This document shows positions 36,301 through 49,900 of a stretch of DNA of 64,000 bases, piece after piece (the first letter of the stretch is position 1; each line of letters begins with the position of its first letter). The notes below the pieces were generated by a model. It did not search any database and was not told the origin of the DNA. It worked only from the letters and a program-made list of their open reading frames with translations. The position numbers and the translations under genes were made by a program. The DNA comes from Gorsachius magnificus (lineage: Eukaryota > Chordata > Aves > Pelecaniformes > Ardeidae): positions 86,489,684 to 86,553,683 of the forward strand of contig CM067082.1 in assembly GCA_034008185.1 (NCBI GenBank). Reading direction: 5' to 3'.

Positions 36301-39149
36301 ACAAGGTGAAGAGTGCTCTAGATATATGAAGTCACTGCACCTCTTTAAGTAAATAGCTTTCCTTACAGACATTTTTGAGCTGCTTATCTCTGTGGTCAAA
36401 GCCTTCAATCAGACAGATAAAGAAACACACTTGTTGGCCAGCTAAGCAACCTGCCAAAACAGAATTCCCACTGCCAGCACTGATACCACTTCGTTTAGAT
36501 GTAGCTTCTCATCCCACAGGCTTCGGCTGTTTGAAGGAAAGGCAGTTCTCAGAACAGATGGAGTTGGTAATAAAGCTCTTTCTAGGAGATACAAGGATTA
36601 CACAGGGAATGAAATGGCGAAACAGTGTCTGGAGTACACATTGTAAACTTGAAACACTCAAAGTAAAATTCCCTTCCCACTGAGAACAACATGGTGGGGC
36701 AAAGTGGAAGCGACAGCACAACTTTCCAAAACATTAGCTATCGTGGCTGTTTCCCCTCAGAACATTGGCTACCCAAAAAATACTTCAGACATATTCCAAC
36801 CTCGCACCCACAAAAAATCTTGTGACTTGTCATTTTGAGTCAGTGTCAGGAGCACTGCCAAAAAAAAGTATGAAGTAGCTGTCTCAAAAGAGCAAGAGAG
36901 AGTCTATGCACCAGATGGGGAAACAGTGCAGACACTTGACTGTGTATAGCAGAGCTCCTGAGCTCATCTACAAAGTCGTGTTTGGTTTCCGCTAGGAAAT
37001 CTCCCCCAGCCATCCTGCTTTCAGTGAAGCAGGAAGACTTGTATCCAGAAGTCCAGTGTTGTTCCACTTTCTCAGGCTCTATGCTTGTGCTTAGACTAAA
37101 ATCTCTGCAAGGCAAGGCCCAGACTCCGAGATATGTGCCAAGCAGCTACCACAGGGCTTCTGCAAGGGCAAAAGACTGCTGCAAGTCATCACTTTGAAAG
37201 CCACGAGCACCAGCAACACTGTTACAAGGAGGATGGGGTGGGCAGTGGGAAAGGGAGGTAAAGAACAAGACCAGCTTCCAGGTAAACCCTTCTAGTCCAG
37301 ACCAATGCTCCATTTAACCCAGTAACCTGTTCCCAGCAATGTGGACAAGCAGACATACAGAGAAGAGTAAGAGCACATATGGTATTTCTCCCATGTATTT
37401 TCCCAGCTTCTAATGATTTTCATCTCAGGAGAGGTCCTGAGCCTGATTTGGTTTATTTAGTGGTTCCCAGGGGGTCTCTCTTTAAAGCATTTGCCCTATC
37501 ATTTGACTTGCTTCGCTCATTGTTATTGAGCATTAAGCTGACATTTTAAATGAAGGACCATGATGATGTTATTCCTAAAAAAAAAAAAACCCGGAGATTA
37601 TGTTCTCACAGTCCTGATCTGAAGTACTTTTCATTTTGTAATAATTGCTATATCCAATTTTCTCTGTCTTTGTAGACCTTAGTGGGAAGGGACTTCTACT
37701 TTATGCGATCTAGTTTAAACATATTACAGCAATCCTAGAGATTGCCTCCCCTTACTATTCCCTTTGCAGTTACGCTTGCTTTCATCAACACTATCAGCTG
37801 GCTACAACCAAAGTCCAGTCAAACCAGACAGCTCTGTAACCCAAATCTCTTTATGTGCCTCATACATGTTCCATGCCTAAGGAGAGCTGCCTGGAGTCTC
37901 ACTCTGGCCCTGGACATATAATTTACTATTATGATAGTATCCAAAACCATGAAGCAGTAATGAGCCTGAGCCTCATTATTCAAAGCAAGGTCTCTTGGAC
38001 TGAATCAAATTGGCTTTTAAATTTAATACATCATGGTTGAAATATTGGCCCCTTCTTTAATCTATGGGATTGCTTTTATTACCTTTGTTTGGGCCAGGAT
38101 TTTGCCTGAGGAACAGCTCTACCGTTGAGCATTATTTCATAATTATCTTGTTAGGTGCTCCCCTGATTGCTAAAGTACATAGGCTTTCCCCTCTTCAGTG
38201 TTACTCAATGGCAGAGCAAATGATACTCACAGTCTTCAGAGCAAAAAAAGACCAAGATGGCCAAAGTGATCTTTTATCCAGCTCTACTAGGCCAACTTCT
38301 CCTTGTCTCCAGCTCAGAGAAGACTATTGCAGACATTTGCTTTGGGGTTGAATTTAGCTTGTAGCTTTTTTCCAGTTGGTGCTGTGTCCAGGAAAGAACT
38401 TTTTGGCAACCGCAGTTTGATTTTCTATTCCAATCCTGGATCTTAAACAGAATTGGAGAAGTTTACTGGAGATGCAGCAATCCTCCCTCCCTTCCTTACA
38501 GATCATTCCCTGCCATCTGCAACAGCCACTAATTTTTGTGTAAAGCATAGCTTTAAAAAAAACCCTAGTGCAAATAACAAGTGCACAGTGTTGCTAGCAG
38601 GTGGTTAAATAACCAGGAAGACAGAAGAAAAAAAAAGAATTAAGTTTAGATTTACCTGATTTGGTATACTGTTAAATAGCACATTCCTAAGAACTATTCA
38701 ACAAAATAAACATGAGTTAGCATAGTCAGGCAGAAAGGATTCATTCCTAAAAGTTTCAAGGCTTGCTTATTTGGCGTCAGCTTCATCAGACACACCTCCC
38801 TTCCCTCTAGCAGACAGATTTGTTACTAAGAACGTAGAAACCAAACTGTCCACCTTGCAAAATTTGGTCTGACTTTGATTAAGATGGGGTAATTTGGATT
38901 GCAATGTTTTGCAGCCAGAAGGGCTAAATAAGCCTGTCTGAAGTCTTGACCCAAATGCTTTGACTTCAAGAGAAGAAACTGGCAGCGAGAGGAAAAACTA
39001 TAAACAGTTCGCTGCATTGTTCCAGTAGGCACTGAGGCTGGGTTTTGCTGTGCAGTGAGTAGGTGTGATTAGCTCATTTGTCATTAGTTTAAGCTAACAT
39101 GAAGCAGAAAGCAGAAGTCTAAGCACACGAAAATAGCACCCTCCAATTC
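33371..39149. other. Intergenic upstream flank of LY86
   Basis: Holds the A/C-rich tract at 35959-36002 and an A13 run near 37577. Overlapping frames at 33.85-34.43 kb on both strands reflect local low stop density. Distal LY86 control elements could lie here, but none can be placed. Confidence 0.55.
35959..36002. repeat. A/C-rich low-complexity tract
   Basis: An eleven-base A run followed by CCCCAACACC and CAAAAAACCCC units. A polypurine AAAAGGGGGGAA lies 25-35 bases upstream, but no LTR is recognised. Confidence 0.7.
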
Positions 39150-39327
39150 TGATTAGCCTCTTGTTTATACCACGTTGTGGTAAGCTAAGGCTGCATTGGC
39201 TCGCTTAACACTTCTGCAGGCACTAATGTAGTAACTCCTGTCTCCCTTGGAGAAAGGAAGGAACACCTCCCTCCACAGTGGGTTAGCAAGAGACAGAGAA
39301 GTAATCCTGCAAACTACCACCACCACC
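39150..39327 (+). promoter_or_regulatory. LY86: Probable LY86 core promoter and 5' UTR
   Basis: The stretch just upstream of the LY86 start codon should hold the transcription start. A TATA-like TTTATA lies at 39164-39169, and a start about 30 bases downstream would leave a 5' UTR of roughly 130 bases. Two adjacent GGAA cores (near 39255-39262) could be ETS/PU.1-type sites, which would suit a B-cell and myeloid gene. There is no CpG enrichment. All of this is inference from position and short motifs, and no single element is secure. Confidence 0.3.
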
Positions 39328-39448
39328 ATGAAGACATCAAATGTTCTTGTTCTCATCTTTGTCCTGCTTTACATCAATGCCAGCACAGAATGGCCTACGC
39401 ACACAGTCTGCAAAGAGGACGACTTGGAAATACATTACAAAAGCTGTG
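39328..39448 (+). CDS. LY86: LY86 (MD-1) coding exon 1: start codon, signal peptide, N-terminus
   Basis: Encodes residues 1-40 plus the first base of codon 41 of MD-1, the secreted partner of the Toll-like receptor homologue CD180/RP105. What I see: the ATG sits in a near-perfect Kozak context (ACCACCATGA). A basic MKTS start is followed by a hydrophobic run of about 13 residues (VLVLIFVLLYINA), which is a signal peptide likely cut around residues 19-20. The mature N-terminus reads EWPTHTVC, which matches MD-1 of chicken and, more loosely, human. C28 and C40 are the first two of the six cysteines expected of the MD-1/MD-2 fold. The exon ends in phase 1 at a GTGAGA donor (39449). An in-frame ATG 27 codons upstream is rejected because it precedes the signal peptide and lacks a hydrophobic start. 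The only N-glycosylation sequon (N17-A-S) lies inside the signal peptide. Identity comes from remembered family sequences, not from a search. Confidence 0.95.
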
Positions 39449-39737
39449 GTGAGACTTAAAATTTCCATTTTCCTTTTAGCTGGGCAACAAAGTTGTTCTT
39501 GCACAGTGAGAGGGGCTTATAAGCCAGGCAGTGAGTGGAAGGGTTACACTCCCAATCCAGCACTGGGTTTTTCAGTCTTTCAAAAATAGCTGGTTTGGTT
39601 GACACACACACAAATCTAACTGTATTTAGATAGAAGATAATAAAGAGGAAACAATGTAACCTAATTCAGAATAATAAGAAGCTGTCAAAAATCCAGTTCA
39701 GCATGAAAGAGATTACTAGAATTTTTATCTTGAAGTT

Positions 39738-39752
39738 AAAAAAAAAAAAAAA
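39738..39752. repeat. Poly-A tract, 15 bases, in LY86 intron 1
   Basis: Uninterrupted A run followed by GAGAGGAAG. No retroposed element is recognised upstream. Confidence 0.95.
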
Positions 39753-42700
39753 GAGAGGAAGACCCTAGATCTTTATCTTTTTTTTACTGCTGGGACAACA
39801 CAGGCTCTTCAGTGCACTGATCTGTTTTCCTAATGTGTGGCAAGGCTGTGGTGATGGGCTTCCTGTCCCCTCACTTGGAGCGACAAGGGACCCAGCGTGA
39901 CAGTGGGAAGGATCCGTGTTCTCCGCCATCGCCACTGTGCTTAGCGAGACTTCAGCAGCAGCACTTAACAGAGGCATTTCCCAGGGACCACAGGGTTTTG
40001 TTTGTTCTTTAAATCTGTAGAGAAGAAAAGGAGCAAGCGGCACTGGAACGACTGAAAATGAATTCACTGAATGGTGCCTGCTTTCCACCTCTTGCTTTGC
40101 TGGCCTTGTGCCTCTCCTATTGTGCGGATCTGCTTTACAACTGGGACAAAAGGAATTAGATTCACAGACGCCTCATTCATTTTCCGCACGTGATGTGAAA
40201 AGCGATTCATGGCAAATGAGCACCCTTGAGTTTGTTTTTCCAATTCATCCCCATACAAAGGGTTTCCTGGGGGGCTTTTTCTCCCCTGTAGCTTTCATGC
40301 GGTTTTGCACACCCATTAAAATAAAGCCAGCAAGGGACAAGAGAAGTAAATAAATATTTGTAATGCTATTCTTTACTGGCTTGCTCCCAGGAGACTAAAG
40401 TCAGGCTTCACATATTATAAATGGGTATACTGCATTAGGAAAATATTTAATTAGATGTGGAATACAAGCTTTGTTATAACCTTTATTTTAGTAAGAATTC
40501 ATTGTATAAGTTAATTCTCTTCCCTCAACAGGTCTCAGTTAGCATGAGATGCCTTGACACAGAGGCACAGGCTATAGTTTGAGTCAATTCAAACAATGAT
40601 TAGATTTGTCTGCTGGGCACATGTCAGTCAGGCATTGCTTCTTACTATGCACACCACAGGCCTAGCTAACAAAATGCATTTGTTTAGAGCTTATGTGTCA
40701 TTTATTTTGGTTTGCCACACACAGAAAGGTAAGAGGTACGTTCATTCAGGAGGAATTCACAGATTGAGTAGCACAAGCCAGAGATCACACAGGTCAGGTC
40801 CCAACACTGCGAGCAGTTTTCTGTTCTCCCAGATGAGAAGATTACACAGACGTGGAAACAATGCAAGAATTAAATCAGATTCCTTGTTTGAAGCCAGATT
40901 CCTCACTCCCTTACAGCTCTGGCAGATTCAGTTGTGGCAACACTCACAGCTGCTGTCGCAATGTTCTGCCCTGCCTTTTTCCACAGGCTACCACACCTGT
41001 AGCATCAGGCCAGGATGTACCATCTGCATCTCTGCTGACCCAGCTCATAGTCTGATAGCTTGCATAAAGCAGAAAGAAAAAAAAAAAAAGAAAGAAAAAG
41101 GTGTTTTGGGCTGAGCCCCCAAAAAAAATCTGCAAGTGGGGAGGATAAATCCAAATACAATAGCCTACATTCCCTTCAGAGAAGGCACTGCTCTTACCAA
41201 GCTCACTGACAAGCTCACAACAGTGCCAACAAAGGCGCAGATCACCCTTTCAGAAGAGTGGAAGCTCTGTCCTCACTTCATTTCCCCCTAAGGCACAACT
41301 AGATGGGCAGAACATAGCTTCATTCTTTAGCTGTGTCCCACCAGTCATTCTCACCCAGAAGGGAACAGACATTCTAGTGCCTAGGTTTGGTAAGACCCTT
41401 TCCCACCAAACCTTCTCATGACAACTTTGTAATGTCAGCAAGTGCAGAGTCAATGCTAAGCAACTGCAAATACTCTTTAGCTATTTCAGGGGAAGACTGC
41501 CCTGCATGTCCCTCCAGTCTGAGAAATCCCCATGGTATTTCCTGCTCCACTAAAAATTCCAGAGGATGACAAATTTTTGGGATACAGTGGCCACAGTGAG
41601 GTATCTAGTATGAAATCTTGGGTAAAGGATTCCCCGTTGGCTTCAAGAGGGTCAGGATTTTACCTCTGTTGTTGTTATTATAAACTCTGTATTTATATCA
41701 CTATTACCAGTGAACCAGGGTTGAATCAAGTAAAATTTAAGGAAGTTGAGAGAACTTTAACCCAGTACTTCACAACTTCATTTCTGGAGCTGAATGCCTT
41801 CTATCAAGAGATTAATAGAGTTCAGTCTGAGCATTTAAAAAGGAGTTAAGTGTTCATTTTTACTTTTCAGTTTATCAGATCCTCTTCTATAACGCAGTAA
41901 AAATCTGACTAAAGCCAAAATTATGAGCTAATAGAACTATGATAAACGTAGCAGAGAAGTTTAGGTGGATAACTGAAGACAGACAGGGCAAGCGTAGCAA
42001 TCTCCTGTACCCACGAGCAAGTCCCAATTCCCTGTGGCAAACACTTGCTCTACCTGCATCCTGCCCCATAAGGCATAAGATACAGGCACGTATCAAGCCC
42101 CCAGCCTCACTCCGTGCTCTGGATCCTTTAAAAGGATCCCCATTGCCACCCAGCCACATCAGACTACATGTTCAGCAACCAGGACCCCCAAGGGTGCATC
42201 AAAGAAAGGACTGGACCAGACCCCATTGATCAATATCATGCACTTGTGACAAAAGAAATCAGACAAAATTTCTCATCAGCAAGTCCAGAGCAAGAAACTC
42301 AGGCTGAGAGATGGGTGGTCTAAAAGTAAAGTAAATAGACAGTAAGCTGCCTCCTCTGTATAACCGCAGGAGACGTAACACCGAGACAGCCTATAAATAG
42401 CAAGACATTTCCCTTTAGTGCCACTCTTCCTCTCAGGAAGAAGTGACAAAAACGAAGGAAGATCTCAAATGACCACAAATCACTTTAGAAACCTGGGCAG
42501 GGATCCTGAGATAAAAGCAGCACAGGTTAACATCTCCGACTGAGAAAAGAGATCCGTAATCAGCAAGTCTATGCAGAGACATGAAAAGAACCTGCTACAC
42601 AAATAGCCAATTCCTATCCCTTTTAATTTCACAGTGATTTTTACAGTAATAATGCTTTTGATCTTTCCAGTTACATTTTAAAAGGCAATTGTCTGGGAAG

Positions 42701-43884
42701 GGAAAGGCAGGAGTGCCCCGAGCAGATTCCAGTGCTATTTGAGTATCACTCCAAGTGCAAAGTGCAGTGAGAGACTACAAAATATAACTCTTCAACACGT
42801 CTACCAGCACCTGCTTCCAGATCATTCATGTAAGCCTAATTGTCTTAATTACCCATGAAAACATTCTTACAATGTAGTGTTCAAATGGGGCCCTCTTCAT
42901 AGGGTAAAGCAGTGATGGCTGCTGCAGATGCATGAAAAACATTTTCCAACTATTTTTTACACCTCTTTCTTGAAACTTTAGTTGGGCCTATGCCAACAAA
43001 TCAGTATCTCAGAATGCCTGAGTTCGTTTCAACCAGCAAACCCAGACCCGTATGCTCTGTGATTAATAAAGCTCTACATTTAGATTAGGACCTGGGAGAT
43101 TTCAGAGTTGCCTGCTGCCTGAAACCATAGATTTCTTGACAGTGCAGAAAAGGTTACTGGTAAGGCAAAGAATTCTTAGAAAGGGTCTGGAGAGCATCAA
43201 CCGTTAAGGACTTTGTTTTCTGCGCACAGGAGAAAAAACAGGGAATTTCAGGGATATGTTCAGGAGCGCCGAAGTAGTAGTATTTGAAGATGACACCTTG
43301 AGAGACATTCCGTAGGCTTTATAAAATATTTTACAGACCTCACGGGATTTTTTATTATTACAGACAAGCACATTTCCCAGTTCAAGTTTGACTTTGCTTT
43401 TTCTTCTTTTTTTTGTCTGAAGCAAGGTTAATAGCCATTAGCTGAAGTTTCAGGAGGAGCAGCAATCAATCAGTATTCATTTCAACCTCCAGAACCTAAA
43501 TACGAAACTGGTTGCACCCTTCTTTACAAGTTTTAATTTATACATCTACAGATTTAAAAATATTAAAACATATTTAGGGATATGGGTAACCATTTGCTTT
43601 AATTAATGTTTTCTGCTGGACAAAAAAAGCAGGGCCCTATAGTCATCTAGAGAATTATTTTTACATGCCAATGCTTCTTCCTAAACAAAGTTAAGTCAGA
43701 CTGAACTTGTGTCCATTGAGCTCCATGACCGCTTGTATAGACCCATGTCACACTTCAAGCAGGGTCATTTCTATAAAGCTTTTTCCTGCCCTACATTGGT
43801 ACAGTAGGAGAGAGTAGCACTGCCCACTTTGGTACAAGCTTGCACTGGATTGCATTTACAGATAGAGAAACTCTCATTTGTATG

Positions 43885-43990
43885 GCTTTTCTTTAAACTT
43901 GTGAGCTCAGATTTGGATCTCCGTAAAATGGTCCCTTGAAGTCAACAGGGTTATTCTAGTGTAGAAGCTGCTCTGTTCAGATAGCACAGT
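43885..43990. repeat. Possible ancient palindromic amniote repeat remnant
   Basis: GCTCAGATTTGGATCTCC, then CTTGAAGTCAACAGGGTTAT and TCTAGTGTAGAAG, recall the widespread amniote motif in which GAAGTCAATGGAGTTA is flanked by TACACCAGTGTAA. Highly decayed; family name unknown. Confidence 0.2.
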
Positions 43991-46900
43991 ATAGGCACTC
44001 TCCTGCTAAACTCTGCTTTGAGAAAACTTTTCAGGGGTTAAAAAAAAAAAAAGAAAGAAAAAAGTGGAGACTGATCGACTGGTTCGGTCACAATGTTCTG
44101 ATGATTTGTCTGTCCGTGCTGAATAGTTTCAGTCTTACTAGGGTCCACCTTACGCACACAGCCCATCGTACCCTTTCTCCTACGTACTGAGAGGTCAAAT
44201 ATACTATTTTTTTTAAAATCCTCTTTTTTGCTTTTTAAAAATAGACCTGTAATACCCATGCCTGCTCAATCAGCAATACCAACTTGTAAACAAACCTGCT
44301 AAATTGTCATCATTGTGGCACTAATTTTACAGCACATCACTTTCTGTTTTATCTGTCAGCCAGTGTTACTAGTCCTTTTTCCTCCCTGGCCACACACTTA
44401 TATCCTTCAGTTAAAGGATATAAGTAATGCAATAGTTTCAGCTGGCAAAGAAAAGTCTGCAAAAAATTCTCACCTCATGCATCTTCAGGGCAAATGTTCT
44501 TCTAGAGACATGGTATAAGAAGGTTCTTTTCCCATTATTCTTTGGGTTTTTGGCAGACAGATTGAGCCAGATGCTTCTCTTGGAGTTATTTATTTATTTC
44601 CCTCAAGCAGTCTCCAGCATTTGCTTCTGCTTCTAAATTATTTAAAGCCATATGACACCAACTCTCCTCTGATCTTTTGTTGCATAGATCGCTAATGGGC
44701 AAACAATCAAAGAACTTAAGAATTTCTCATTAAAACATTTTTGTTTGCTCTGTCCAAGCCATCTTAGTGTCATAGCCTTGCTGCTATACTCATCTGGTAT
44801 AGCTTACTTATTCCAGGGGGAAGGCCAGATGTTGACATGCATATTTCTGGCACCAGATCCTAACAAAGGGACACTATCATCAGAATCAAGGTAACATAGA
44901 TATGAGTGCACATGCAAATCATCTTTCAAAGTTTTGGTCCCTCCATGAATTAAAACTACCTTATCTGTTTCATTCTCCGCTTCATTAGAGAGGATTAAAA
45001 TTTTCTTTTCTTATGTGACTTCTTAAGGTGGTTCTGATTTAATTTTACTACTTCTTTCAGAGAGAGGAAATTATTTAGTATGTTTTAAAATGTAAGTGGT
45101 AAGGAGGAGCAAGAGACAATTTCATATCTCCAAGGTACTTTAGCAAAAAACATTAGGTTCAGCATCTAGACTTTGAACCATTTAGCAAAATCAATATTAA
45201 TGCTTTCACTGAGACTAGTAGTGGAGAGAATTAACCTCAGCTGAACTTTTCCCACCATGCTTTAAATTTTCCCATCTAATTTAGTTCTCAGAGGTTTCCT
45301 CACAGTGTCCGTTTCTTCACCAAATCAGTGAAGGTCCTGCATCTTGGACTGCAAAAGAGGGTTGTTTATGTGTGACCCTCCTGCTTATCTCCAGCAGCAA
45401 AATCTAAGCCAATAGACTTGTTTTCCACCTATTGCCTTTTGCCATGTCTTCAGTTGTTGTAGCCACTGAGTCACTAAGGAATAGCAAGCAGGAGGGGTAA
45501 CAGCCCACAAGGAAGCCAAAGGAAAAGGTGTTCTCCCCTTTGGAAACAAATAGGAGACACATACCTAGAAAACTGTATATTGCTCTACAGTCAAGAAGTA
45601 CTGTTGGCAAGGCAGAACTGGCACTTGCTACTGCACACTAAATTTGAGTCTCTGGAGGGAGCAGTCTAATATACTAAACAGGTGAGTCACAGCTATGTTA
45701 ACAGTTTGCTGAAAAATTGAGACTAGCTTCCTGTATTGCATAAAGTAGAAATTATCAAAAGGCACATCCACTGCAACAAGTTAGGAGCAAGAACAAACCA
45801 CAGTTGCTCATAAGTGCTCCAGCATAAAGCTTTCTGTGTAAGCATATGAAGCATCACTAGGCTTTCTTGACGTTGCCACACCATCTCATCTAGAGCTGTC
45901 ATAAAGGCCTTAGAATAGCTCTGGACCCTACAATGTTTACAGTTTACAAAAAAAAAAAAAGAATAGAGGCAGGATATCAGGTTCTCACAGCGATTTAACA
46001 TCCATCGGCAAAAATATCCAAAATAATCTAAGAAAAACTAACACACCTCAGAAAAATGCAAAAAGGACTTCAGCATTATTGTGTGCCAGTGTCCCTGCAC
46101 CTACTTCAAGGAGGCTTATGGCAACATAGAACTGGAGAGTAACAGTGGCCATCAGGGACAAGATGCTTAAATACCCTGTACAGAACTACGTACTGAATAC
46201 CAAAACCTCTGATCCGTCCCAGATGCCGCTTTTAGACTCAGGAGAGCTTCCAGCTGCCAAAAGCTAGGATCTTGAAAGCTACCCAAATTAATTCAACACA
46301 CCAGTTTCCTCTTCACCTGAAGATGGATGGCTCCTGTCAAATGATCCAGTGGTAATGTGGCAGGCAGGAACCCAGCTAGCTTCCTCAGCAGAGGGAGAAT
46401 GCCATTTCAATTATAGCTTACTGCCACACTCCTGCGGTGGATTTCAACCCATCCTGGGAAAATGGGAACATCTACCCATTTATATGCTGCTGATTACTGT
46501 TCTGTATAATCAGCAGTAAAGCCTGCTATCCCAGAGCATGACATGTGTCTAACAGCAGGGCAGTTTCTAGTAATGTTTGGTTCTATTTCTGACACAAGTC
46601 TGCAAGTCTGTTGTGAATCTCCAGTCACACTGGCAAGCACTGATGTCCAGAGATCTCTGTCTCAAGTAGAGCAGTATAAAGAATGATAAAAAAACCACAT
46701 GAAGAGAGAAGAGGCAGATCTGATTAGGAATACAGACAGTTACTGTATGCATCTTACTCATGCAGCGCATGGTGTTTTCTCACCAACAGAAGAGAAGAAC
46801 AAAGACTTTCTCTCTCTAATACATTCCCTGCTGGGCCCAAATTAATGCAGTATTTTCTTGTTACGCTGCTGTAGCTGAAGCCTGCCCTGCCTCCCTTTCT

Positions 46901-49900
46901 CTCTCAAGCTAACTAGGACAAATCAGGATTATCAAATACAAATACAGATCTGTATGTGCTGTCTCTCAAAGCCGGCATCTTTCACTTTTGTCTTCTCAAA
47001 CAGGCTTAGACAAAGCTTTGTCGTACCACACAAAGCACAGAATCCCACCCCTCCAAATACCACCACTGGCAAAAGGAAGGCAAGTCTCCATGAATCTTCA
47101 GAGGCCGGGCCTCCCCTTGAGCCCTGGCAAACAGCTCTAACAAGCCCACCATCAAGAAAAGTGGCTCAGGCAGGAAAAGGCAGGGACACTCAGGTCAAGT
47201 CTTTGGCAAGGCTGCTTTATGCACATTGATGACACCCCCATCCCCAAACACAGCCCTCCAGCTGCAGAGAGCCCCCTCACACCCACTGTCTTTACATGGG
47301 CTTCCCTCCAGCTCCTCACACCACACAGCTCTTCGCCAAGGCCACCAGCAGCTCCATGGTCACAGGTGGCAGCTGGGTGACCTCAGCTTGGTACTGGGCA
47401 AATCTCTTCTTCTCTTCTTGATCTGCCACCCCAAATGCTGCTACTATTGCAGTCTGTGCCCCAGCAACATGTTTGGAGAAGCTACTGGCCTTCCGAGTTG
47501 CTGTTTCTGAATATTTGCAAGTTTGGACATCAGTTATACTCAATGAGCTTTATTCGAAATAGTAAGGGACAAAATCTTCAGCCTTTATTTAAACTAGTTT
47601 CCTAAGACACTGCAATCACCTTGCTCCAAAACTAGGGCCACAAACACAGGCCAGTAATACCTGTGTCTTAATCTAACCAAACCATATACAATTGCTCTTT
47701 GCGTTACCAGTGTTCAGTATTCTTGAGAGAGCAGTGGAAATTATTTAAATATTGCGTAAACACTTTTTAAAAAACACCCCAACATATTTTAAGTTTCTCT
47801 TGCTAGCATTCTGGGGTTTTTAGCTTACAGATTATACTCAGACCAAATCTTCAGGATTCCCTCTACAGCCATGTAAATTTTATCACAGAGGAAGCAGTCT
47901 CCACCAGCCATCTCTGAGAGCTTCAGGTTTAAGCAGACCCAGAGACCACAAGTTGATAGTCCTATTTGCAAAGGGGAATCCCCACAATCTGTACCCCCAG
48001 GACATTAAGGATACATGAACTGTAGTCTTCCCTATTCCTTCACCTCCGTGTTGCCTAAGCAAGCCAGAAAGGTACAGTACATAAAACATACCATGACTTC
48101 TGCAAAGGAGGCCAGAGTGCCTGTCTGAACTAGGCAAAAGCCCAGTACTGGTCACGTCTGAGGTGTCTTTGGATGAAGCATCCTCATGATAAACTAGCCA
48201 CAGCCAAAGTAAGTCTCACAATTTGTTCTGCTCCTCTCTGAACAGAGGGTCACTCCACTTCTCCCAGCCATGTCTGGACACGGCAGTGGTGTGCAGAGAA
48301 GGCAGGCCCAAAAAGAAGCTCATTAAACTGAAGGTGCTCAGGGAAATCTAGATGCACAACTGGAGAGCTGCTAATTCAGCTGATGCTTCTTCCTCAATAC
48401 CTTATAAGTAGATTCTAGTGTCAAATATAACCTTGAGCATTCAGGTTAATTCATTTAAATAGACATTAAAGGGAAAATGTTGAGTGAATACATAAAGTCT
48501 GAGATCCCAAACAGTTCCTCATTCTTTCCCTCTCTTTTCATCACCTTGAATGTTATAAGGACTAATGATTTAATTTTATTAAGAGCTTTGAAGGTGAGGA
48601 GTGTTGGGTAATTACTAAATAAGTTTTTTCCTTGTGCTATTTTCCAGCTCCTCTAGCACCAGTCTGTCCTTGTATGACCCTAGCCAAGTGCAGCTATGTC
48701 ATTCCATTCAATTATGTGGCCTATCTGCTCCTAAAAGCGTTATTTCGAAACACCCAAAGCCTGCCAATTTGGAGAGTCATCTCACCAGAGCAAGACTTAC
48801 TGATGTGGATTCTTACAAGCAAAGCTTTCCTGCTTGCTGCTTCTATTCACTTGTACCACTGGTTTTCATGCTCATATGGAAAAAATGTGATTTTAGAGCA
48901 GATTCAGATGAGAGTAAAGCCAGTAAAAGATAGTTTACCAGATGGGGGGAGGGAGAGAGAAGAATAAAAGACAGGGGCTGTTGTACACCAGCCCAGGAAA
49001 AATTCCTATAACAGGTGCTTCCCATCTGGCCATGCAGTTTCTGTAATGCCCATTTAGTCATCTAGCAGCTCAGGCTCAGAGGGACATAGCCATAGCGGGT
49101 TAGCTCATTATCATTCCCAGCTGTCTGCTCCATCTTCCCACTGGAGATCACCTCCCAGAGCACAGGAGGCTGAGCAGACAAGGGGGACATAAGGGCAGCC
49201 CCAGCTCACAGCCCTGTGGCTTGGTGCATACTCATGTCCCCCAGGAGCGTGAGCTGGTGGCCCCACAACTGCGGTAACTGAGGCACAGAAGTGTGATCCC
49301 ATCTGTTGTACCTGTTACTGGGGTAATAGTCTCCATCAAAAGCACAAAGCTTGCAGCCAGGAGGGTCGCACAGATACGCCACTAAATATGTCTGAGCTAG
49401 TTTTCTTACGAACCTTTTGCCAAAAACAAGAGAAAGAAGAGAAACTAGAGGGAGAAAAGGTGAGGAACTCATCTGAGCTTCTAGGCTATACTACGCACAT
49501 CTGCTCGGTCTTCTAGAAAAACCCAGCCAAATTCATCACTTGTGAGCACCTTGCCATAGTAAGCCAGGTTCAAATCTTGCACTATGGTGCCACTACAGGT
49601 CATATGCAAGGAAAACCACATACCAAGCCAATATAGCAATAAATCTCCACTAGGGTGAGGGTGAAATGGGAGGTAGGATGCATGGGGTCAGCTGGCACTA
49701 TGCCATGTAAGATGTGATCAGTGGCAAGATGCCAGGTACATCCCAAATTTACCTCTCACAAAGCAGGACTGTATACAGAAGCCAGTCTTCAGCGAGAGCT
49801 GTATGTTCAGTGCTAGATACAGTTGAGAACTCATCATTAGCCACAACATCGAGTCCAAATAACAGGTCTAAGAGATCTTACAGTGCATTGATTGTTTACA

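Noticed and set aside
39247..39327. Upstream in-frame ATG that would lengthen LY86 by 27 residues
   Set aside because: It would bury the signal peptide; the downstream ATG has a near-perfect Kozak context and matches the family start.
39617..39622. TAACTG, a Myb-type hexamer just inside LY86 intron 1
   Set aside because: MD-1 is remembered as a Myb-responsive gene in chicken, but one six-base match is expected by chance about every kilobase.
40596..41114. 172-codon + strand open frame in LY86 intron 1
   Set aside because: No domain or splice logic; it ends in a lysine-rich stretch from an A-rich tract. Looks like chance.
49280..49305. Sequence like the MIR 3' region (AACTGAGGCACAGAAGTG)
   Set aside because: Only about 17 bases match, with no second block in order; too short to call.
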